Below are positions 6,853-11,300 of a DNA stretch of 11,300 nucleotides, one piece after another. Under the pieces are notes generated by a model. The model was not told the origin of the DNA and did not search any database. It worked only from the letters and a program-made list of their open reading frames with translations. This stretch comes from DATJSJ01 sp035504175 (GTDB lineage: Bacteria; Pseudomonadota; Alphaproteobacteria; Acetobacterales; Acetobacteraceae): assembly GCA_035504175.1 (NCBI GenBank), contig DATJSJ010000017.1, positions 1 to 11,300 on the forward strand, written 5' to 3'. The position numbers and the translations under genes were made by a program. Position 1 is the first letter of the stretch. Every line of letters begins with the position of its first letter.

Positions 6853-7827
6853 TCAGCCTGGACCGCGTGGCGCGGCGGCGCGGCGCAGCCGATCATTGAT
6901 CGCGGCTCCCAAACCATGCGCCGGGACCGGCATTGCGGCGATGCGGCGCAGGCCGCGCCACACTCCCTCCGCATCGAGCGTCCGGAGTCCGGCGAACAAC
7001 CGTGCCGCGGCCTCGGCGAGATCTTCTGCCTCGCTCAGATTGAACACCGTCCCGGCCCCCGGGAGTGCGGGGCCGAAGGCGAGCAGTGCCTCATCCTCGG
7101 CGACCGTCGCGGCTTCCAGCCGTACCGGCAGCGACGGCGCGTAATGCGATGCGAGCAGTCCCGGACCGCGCGGCGCCACGCAATCGCCCGCCGGAGCGGT
7201 GGCCAGCGGACCAAGCAGGGCGGCGAGCGCTTCGGCAGTAATGCCGCCCGGACGCAGCAGCACCGGCGGCGCAGCGCTCAGATCGAGTACAGTGGATTCG
7301 ACGCCGACCCGGCAGGGTCCGCAATCCAGCACCGCGGCGATGCGGCCGCCGAGCTCGGCCAGCACGTGCGCCGCACTCGTCGGGCTGACGCCGCCCGAGC
7401 GGTTCGCCGAGGGCGCCGCGACCGGCCGGGCGACGACGCGCAGCAGCGCCCGTGCGGCCGGATGCGCCGGCACCCGGACGGCCAGGGTATCGAGCCCGGC
7501 GCCGGCGAGCAGGCTGACGCCGCTCGCGGCTCGCCGCGGCAGCACCAGCGTCAGCGGTCCCGGCCAGAACGTCGCCGCGACGCGGCGCGCCCGCTCGTCC
7601 GGCACCACGTCGCGCCACGCCGCCTCGGCATCGGCATAGTGGCAGATCAGCGGGTTGAAGCGCGGTCGGCCTTTCGCCGCGAAGAGCGCCGCCACCGCCC
7701 GGTCGTCGGTCGCGTCGGCGCCGATCCCGTAGACGGTCTCGGTGCCGAAGGCGACCAGCGCGCCGGCGCACAGCAGGGCGGCGGCGCGGTCGATGCCGGC
7801 GCTGTCGGCCGCCAGGCGCTCGGTCAT
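6853..7827 (-). CDS. sua5: L-threonylcarbamoyladenylate synthase, long Sua5 type
   Basis: This enzyme makes threonylcarbamoyl-AMP from threonine, bicarbonate and ATP, the first step of the t6A modification at A37 of ANN-decoding tRNAs, in the cytosol. From the ATG at 7825-7827 it has 324 residues. The YrdC domain carries TETVYG (29-34), KGRPRFNPL (52-60), PSANRSG (139-145) and GVESTVLDL (175-183). The linker LLASHYAPSLPVRL (224-237) and a C-terminal Sua5 domain follow, so this is the two-domain form rather than the short TsaC. The reading frame is open further upstream to 8040, but that part lies over cysQ and lacks family sequence. The start is 28 bp after cysQ with no clear ribosome binding site, consistent with co-transcription from the cysQ promoter. 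Confidence 0.94.
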   Translation of the reverse strand: MTERLAADSAGIDRAAALLCAGALVAFGTETVYGIGADATDDRAVAALFAAKGRPRFNPLICHYADAEAAWRDVVPDERARRVAATFWPGPLTLVLPRRAASGVSLLAGAGLDTLAVRVPAHPAARALLRVVARPVAAPSANRSGGVSPTSAAHVLAELGGRIAAVLDCGPCRVGVESTVLDLSAAPPVLLRPGGITAEALAALLGPLATAPAGDCVAPRGPGLLASHYAPSLPVRLEAATVAEDEALLAFGPALPGAGTVFNLSEAEDLAEAAARLFAGLRTLDAEGVWRGLRRIAAMPVPAHGLGAAINDRLRRAAAPRGPG

Positions 7828-7855
7828 GCGAGGGACGCGGCGGCGGCGCGCGAAT

Positions 7856-8632
7856 TCACTCCGCGCCGTCGGGGCGGCCGCGGCAGATGAAGTGCGGATT
7901 TTCCCAGCCCGGCTTGCCATAGCCGAGCGGCCCGCCGTCCAGCGTGCGGACGCTGCCCCCGGCCGCTTCCAGCACCGCCTGCGGCGCCGCCGTGTCCCAC
8001 TCCATGGTCCGGCCGAAGCGGGGGTAGAGATCGGCGGCACCCTCGGCCACCCGACAGAACTTCAGCGCCGAGCCGATATTGCCGATCGCGGCGACCTTCC
8101 GACCGGCGAGGAATTCGGCAAGCCGCGCGTCATTGGCGTGGCTGCGCGAGGCCAGGACGGCCAGCCCTTCCTCCGGCGCCTCGCGGGTCCCGATGGAGTG
8201 TTCGCCGGCGGCGTCGCGCTTCCAGGCCTGCCGGGTGGCAACGATTCCGCCATACATCTCGCCGCGCGCCGGCGCGCCGACGATGCCCAGCACCGGCCTG
8301 CCACGCCGCACCAGCCCGATATTGATGCAGAAATCGTCCCGCAGTCCGGCGAATTCCTTGGTTCCGTCGAGCGGATCGACCAGCCAGAACGCCTCGCCGC
8401 AATCCGGCAGGTGGCCCGCGGCGATTTCCTCCTCGGCCACCACCGCCATGTCCGGCGTTGCCTCACGCAACCCGGCGACGATCACTGCCTCCGCGGCGCG
8501 GTCGGCCTCGGTCACCGGCGAGGCGTCGGCCTTGCGCAACGTCTCGAAACCGCGCTCGCGGACCGCGAGAATCACCGCGCCGGCACGCCTGGCGAGGTCG
8601 GCAGCGAGGGCAAGCAACTCTGCGTCCGTCAT
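7856..8632 (-). CDS. cysQ: 3'(2'),5'-bisphosphate nucleotidase CysQ
   Basis: CysQ hydrolyses 3'-phosphoadenosine 5'-phosphate (PAP), the toxic by-product of PAPS use, to AMP and phosphate. It belongs to the Mg-dependent, Li-sensitive inositol monophosphatase superfamily. The 258 residues match family length. The metal-binding motifs are present: acidic EEE at 67-69, DPLDGTKEF at 86-94 and WDTAAPQAVLEAAGG at 212-226. The frame continues upstream to 8851, but the stretch before Met at 8632 overlaps the divergent pepA gene and is unrelated. The chosen ATG has only AGAGG two bases upstream, and a predicted promoter would place the transcript start at this ATG. Functionally it complements the cysD-cysNC operon about 2 kb away on the other strand. 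Confidence 0.95.
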   Translation of the reverse strand: MTDAELLALAADLARRAGAVILAVRERGFETLRKADASPVTEADRAAEAVIVAGLREATPDMAVVAEEEIAAGHLPDCGEAFWLVDPLDGTKEFAGLRDDFCINIGLVRRGRPVLGIVGAPARGEMYGGIVATRQAWKRDAAGEHSIGTREAPEEGLAVLASRSHANDARLAEFLAGRKVAAIGNIGSALKFCRVAEGAADLYPRFGRTMEWDTAAPQAVLEAAGGSVRTLDGGPLGYGKPGWENPHFICRGRPDGAE

Positions 8633-8637
8633 GGCCT

Positions 8638-8666
8638 CTGATACCGGAGCGTGCCGCTTCTGGCAA
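8638..8666 (-). promoter_or_regulatory. Predicted sigma70-type promoter for cysQ, apparently leaderless
   Basis: Read on the minus strand, TTGCCA (8661-8666, 5 of 6 to TTGACA) and TATCAG (8638-8643, 4 of 6 to TATAAT) are separated by exactly 17 bp. The -10 box ends five bases before the cysQ ATG, so the expected transcript start falls on or next to the A of the ATG. This is inferred from consensus matching only. Confidence 0.45.
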
Positions 8667-8688
8667 AGCCGGGACCGGCTGCTATCCT
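8660..8688 (+). promoter_or_regulatory. Predicted sigma70-type promoter for pepA
   Basis: CTGGCA (8660-8665, 4 of 6 to TTGACA) and TATCCT (8683-8688, 4 of 6 to TATAAT) are 17 bp apart. Transcription would start near 8695, giving a short leader that includes the pepA ribosome binding site. The -35 box overlaps the one predicted for cysQ on the other strand. Confidence 0.4.
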
Positions 8689-8715
8689 CGCCACGACGGA
8701 TGCAGGAGTGACGCC

Positions 8716-10206
8716 ATGCTGGAGATCGCCTTCGCCGAACCTGTCCTTCCGACCTCCGGCGGCATCGCCCTGCTGATCGCGGAGGAGGCGACGCCGGGCG
8801 GCCTGTGGCGGGCGGCGGATGAGGCGACCGGCGGCGCGCTGACCCGCGCACTCGGGGCGGCGCGCTTCACCGGCCGCAAGGGCCAGACCGCGACCATGCT
8901 CGCCCCGGTTTTTGCCGGTGGCGGCGAAGTCACCCGTATCGTCGCGGTCGGGCTCGGCCGGTCGGCCGACCTCACCCCGCACGCGCTCGAGGAGGCGGGC
9001 GGTCACGCGGCGGCGGCACTGGCCCAGGACGTGTCGGCGACGCTGGTCGCGGATGGGCTCAGCCCGGCGCAGGCGGTCTCGGCGGCGCTGGGGGCGGCAC
9101 TGCGCAGCTATCGCTTCGACAAATATCGCACCAGGGAGAAACCGGAGGACAAGCCACGCCTCGCGCGGCTCGCGGTGCTGACCCGGGAGGCGACGGAAGC
9201 CGCACGCGGTTGGGATGCGGCGCGTCCGGTCGCAGACGGGGTGTTCCTGACGCGCGATCTGGTCAGCGAGCCGGCGAATGTCCTGACGCCGGCCGTCATG
9301 GCGGAGCGCTGCGAGGCGCTGCGCACGCTTGGCTTGCAGATCGAGGTGTTCGGACCGGCCGAGATGGAGCGGCTCGGCTTCGGGGCGCTGCTCGGCGTGG
9401 CGCAGGGCAGCGTCAATCCGCCGCGCATGGTGGTGATGCAGTGGCATGGTGCCGGGTCGGGCGGCGGCGCGGCGCGGCAACCGGTCGCCTTCATCGGCAA
9501 GGGCGTCACCTTCGACACCGGTGGCATCAGCATCAAGCCCGCCGCCGGGATGGAGGACATGAAATGGGACATGGCCGGCGCCGGAACCGTGATCGGCCTG
9601 ATGGCAGGGCTGGCCGGGCGGCGGGCGAAGGTCGACGCGATCGGACTGGTCGGGCTGGTCGAGAACATGCCCTCCGGATCGGCGCAGCGGCCGGGCGACG
9701 TGGTGAAGACCTATTCCGGCCAGACCGTCGAGGTGATCAACACGGACGCCGAGGGGCGGCTCGTGCTTGCCGACGTGCTGTGGTACGCGCAGGAGACATT
9801 CCGCCCACGTTTCATGGTCGACCTCGCCACCCTGACCGGCGCGATCATCGTCGGGCTGGGGCATGAGCATGCCGGCCTGTTCGCCAGCGACGAGGCGCTG
9901 GCGCAGCAGCTTCTCGCCGCCGGCACGGCGACCGGCGAGAAGCTGTGGCGCATGCCGCTCGGCGAGGAATACGACAAGCTGCTGAAATCCGAGATCGCCG
10001 ACATGAAGAATGTCGGCGGCCGGCCCGCCGGCGCGGTGTCCGCAGCGCAGTTCCTGGCGCGGTTCACCAACGACGTCCCCTGGGCGCATCTCGACATCGC
10101 CGGCATGGCCTGGGCGACCAAGGACGCCGCCTGCGCACCGAAAGGCGCGACGGCATTCGGCGTGCGGCTGCTGGACCGGCTGGTGGCGGAGCATTGCGAG
10201 GAGTGA
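8716..10206 (+). CDS. pepA: Leucyl aminopeptidase (M17 family, PepA)
   Basis: This cytosolic enzyme, hexameric in the family and with two metal ions per active site, removes N-terminal residues from peptides. It has 496 residues. The active site is complete: Lys262 and Asp267 (KGVTFDTGG), Lys274 (SIKP), Asp285 (KWDMAGAG), Asp344 and Glu346 with Arg348 (NTDAEGRL). These seven sit at a constant offset of eight from the E. coli PepA residues K270, D275, K282, D293, D352, E354 and R356. I chose the ATG at 8716 because AGGAG (8704-8708) lies seven bases upstream. A longer open frame reaches back to 8458 but runs over cysQ. It is divergent from cysQ and probably co-transcribed with holC, 119 bp downstream. 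E. coli PepA also binds DNA (Xer recombination, carAB regulation); whether this one does cannot be told from sequence. Confidence 0.97.
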   Translation: MLEIAFAEPVLPTSGGIALLIAEEATPGGLWRAADEATGGALTRALGAARFTGRKGQTATMLAPVFAGGGEVTRIVAVGLGRSADLTPHALEEAGGHAAAALAQDVSATLVADGLSPAQAVSAALGAALRSYRFDKYRTREKPEDKPRLARLAVLTREATEAARGWDAARPVADGVFLTRDLVSEPANVLTPAVMAERCEALRTLGLQIEVFGPAEMERLGFGALLGVAQGSVNPPRMVVMQWHGAGSGGGAARQPVAFIGKGVTFDTGGISIKPAAGMEDMKWDMAGAGTVIGLMAGLAGRRAKVDAIGLVGLVENMPSGSAQRPGDVVKTYSGQTVEVINTDAEGRLVLADVLWYAQETFRPRFMVDLATLTGAIIVGLGHEHAGLFASDEALAQQLLAAGTATGEKLWRMPLGEEYDKLLKSEIADMKNVGGRPAGAVSAAQFLARFTNDVPWAHLDIAGMAWATKDAACAPKGATAFGVRLLDRLVAEHCEE

Positions 10207-10325
10207 CCGACCGCCGGGCGACGCCGTGACCCGACCCGACCCGTCGGTCTGCCGCCTCGCGTCGCTGCGGCGCGGCCGAGCCGTCCGTCAGCGGTCGCGA
10301 CGTCCGGGTCCGATGCGGGACGCAC

Positions 10326-10784
10326 ATGGCTGAAATCGGCTTCTACCACCTGACCCGCACCGGTCCGGACGCGGCGCTGCCGTTGCTGCTGGGACGCACG
10401 CTGGCCGCCGGACAGCGCGCGCTTGTGCTATGCGGCGGCGCCGAGCGGGTTGCGGCGCTCGATGACGCGCTCTGGCTTTGCCCCGAGCCCGACTGGCTGC
10501 CGCACGGCACCGGCCGCACCGGCCATGCCGATCTGCAGCCGATCTGGCTCACCGATCAGGATGTCGGCGAGGAGGGACCGCCCAACGGTGCGCGCTTCCT
10601 GTTCCTGCTCGACGGCATGAGCAGCCGCCGGCTGGAGGTTTTCGAACGCGTGTTCGACCTGTTCGATGGCGCGAGCACCGAGGCGGTCGCCGCCGCCCGG
10701 ACGCGCTGGTCCGCCGCCCGTGCCGCCGGCCACGCCCTCAGCTACTGGCAGCAAGGGCCGCGCGGCTGGGAACGCAAGCCGTAG
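10326..10784 (+). CDS. holC: DNA polymerase III subunit chi (HolC)
   Basis: The chi subunit links the clamp-loader complex to single-stranded DNA-binding protein at the replication fork. The 152 residues show the family pattern: FYHLT (6-10) at the start, ALWLCPEPDWLPHG (48-61), QPIWL (71-75), the NGARFLFLLDG strand (87-97), VFERVFDLFDG (105-115), then ARTRW and the closing SYWQQGPRGWER (139-150). The start codon is an ATG preceded by GGGA (10317-10320), a weak site. The gene follows pepA on the same strand, an order seen in many alphaproteobacteria. The 119-bp gap between them contains a 7-bp inverted repeat (GACCGAC 10205-10211, GTCGGTC 10243-10249) and a short CCCGA tandem. It is not obviously a terminator, so a shared transcript is plausible. 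Confidence 0.93.
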   Translation: MAEIGFYHLTRTGPDAALPLLLGRTLAAGQRALVLCGGAERVAALDDALWLCPEPDWLPHGTGRTGHADLQPIWLTDQDVGEEGPPNGARFLFLLDGMSSRRLEVFERVFDLFDGASTEAVAAARTRWSAARAAGHALSYWQQGPRGWERKP

Positions 10785-11078
10785 GCGCAAGTGTCTCGGA
10801 TGCCTGCCTTGCGATGGCCTTCCGCGGGCGGCGCGCCTGCCGATCCGGGGCGAACCCCGCTGCGCGTGCCTGAGGCCCGGTGTGCGTTGCATCACAGGCG
10901 GAACGGCGTCCGGGTAACCGGTCGTGGCGAGCCCACGTAAGCGGGGTGGATCGGGGCCGGGCGTCGTGGCGGCCTTCGCGGGTCCGCCATTCAGGCGGCC
11001 CGGTTCGCTCTGACGCGATGGTGATGACTGGCTTTCTTAGGGCCGCATCCGACGCGGGCCGAGGCGGGTAGGTACGGA
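10785..11078. other. 294-bp stretch without a convincing gene, with several short hairpins
   Basis: No reading frame here looks like protein; the best small frame (10880-11071) has a low-complexity, Arg-rich translation and no ribosome binding site. Three short perfect hairpins are visible: CGGGG-CGAA-CCCCG (10846-10859, about 60 bp after the holC stop and a possible terminator), CGTGG with CCACG (10923-10937), and TGGCGG with CCGCCA (10967-10972 and 10984-10989). The right part must hold the promoter and leader of the gene starting at 11079, but no clear -35/-10 pair was found. I see no match to a riboswitch class that I know. Confidence 0.5.
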
Positions 11079-11300
11079 ATGATGATCGGGGCGCAAGTGA
11101 TGCAGGGCGACGAGGCGAATGCGGCCGGGGCGCTCGGGGTGCTGCCGCGCCAGGTAGCGGGCGGCGCCGCGCCGCCGCGGCAGACCCGGCGGCAATTCCC
11201 GATCCCCGGCCCGTGGCGCGACCGGGCCGGCCGCTTCTCGGCCCTGAAGGCCGCGGTGTTCCTCGCCGTGCTGATGCCCGGCGCGGTCGAGATCGCCTGG
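11079..11300 (+). CDS. N-terminus of a probable MsrQ-like heme-binding membrane protein (cut by window edge)
   Basis: MsrQ (YedZ) is the inner-membrane heme subunit that passes electrons to the periplasmic methionine sulfoxide reductase MsrP. The frame from the ATG at 11079 is open to the window end, giving 74 residues. Residues 45-74 (PWRDRAGRFSALKAAV, then FLAVLMPGAVEIAW) resemble the DRAGRxSxLKAxVF lead-in to the first membrane helix of alphaproteobacterial MsrQ proteins. This is recalled family knowledge over a short stretch, and the heme-ligating histidines lie outside the window. The first 44 residues are an unusual Ala/Gly/Arg-rich extension. A second ATG directly follows the first and another is at codon 8; none has a strong ribosome binding site. 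No msrP lies upstream. Other membrane proteins cannot be excluded. Confidence 0.55.
   Translation, partial: MMIGAQVMQGDEANAAGALGVLPRQVAGGAAPPRQTRRQFPIPGPWRDRAGRFSALKAAVFLAVLMPGAVEIAW

Noticed and set aside
6154..7890. 578-codon open frame on the plus strand across the lipoprotein and Sua5 genes
   Set aside because: It runs opposite two supported genes and the gap between them, with an Arg/Gly-rich, repetitive composition, which indicates a GC-driven spurious frame.
7828..8040. Upstream extension of the Sua5 frame to 8040
   Set aside because: It overlaps the cysQ coding sequence in another frame and gives an Arg-rich nonsense-like translation; YrdC sequence begins at the Met at 7827.
8629..10194. 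Long open frame on the minus strand opposite pepA
   Set aside because: It is antisense to a complete PepA with all active-site residues. The translation is rich in Arg/Gly/His and shows no family signature.
10228..10243. Tandem CCCGA repeats in the pepA-holC gap as a possible repeat array
   Set aside because: There are only about three short copies in very GC-rich DNA, which is consistent with chance.
10880..11071. Small plus-strand ORF between holC and the MsrQ-like gene
   Set aside because: It has no ribosome binding site, a biased Arg/Gly/Ser translation and no domain; the region looks non-coding.

Overview
The window is GC-rich, densely packed bacterial DNA. The gene families (a CysN-CysC fusion, a long Sua5, a PepA-HolC pair, an MsrQ-like gene) and the base composition suggest an alphaproteobacterium, perhaps of the Acetobacteraceae/Rhodospirillales. 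This placement is inferred from gene style only; no rRNA or other marker is present. No tRNA, rRNA, CRISPR array or complete insertion sequence was seen.

Layout. (1) 2-109: the last 35 codons of an unidentified rightward ORF. A perfect 14-bp hairpin (140-172) separates it from (2) a leftward two-gene unit: a FIST-domain protein (1527-2735) followed, with a 4-base GTGA overlap, by a GAF/histidine-kinase-like protein (175-1530) that has lost the key catalytic residues. (3) Divergent from this unit, across a 220-bp control region, is the sulfate activation operon cysD-cysNC (2956-5789). (4) It converges on a leftward block: a lipoprotein of unknown function (5923-6612), a Sua5-type threonylcarbamoyl-AMP synthase (6853-7827) and CysQ (7856-8632). 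(5) Divergent from cysQ, across 83 bp, is pepA (8716-10206), followed by holC (10326-10784). (6) After a 294-bp gap without a convincing gene, an ORF resembling the start of the MsrQ heme membrane protein begins at 11079 and runs off the window.

How the genes fit together. CysD and the CysN half of CysNC form the GTP-driven ATP sulfurylase that makes APS. The CysC half phosphorylates APS to PAPS. CysQ, about 2 kb away on the other strand, removes the PAP left when PAPS is used. The window therefore holds sulfate activation and PAP clearance but none of the reductases. PepA and HolC are housekeeping genes commonly found side by side.

Most of the window is ordinary core genome. The part most worth a second look is the FIST/degenerate-kinase pair beside the sulfur operon. 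Next are the cysQ/pepA promoter region, where two predicted promoters share their -35 bases and cysQ looks leaderless, and a 21-bp-phased direct repeat plus palindrome upstream of the lipoprotein gene. No clear-cut new defence or mobile system was found.
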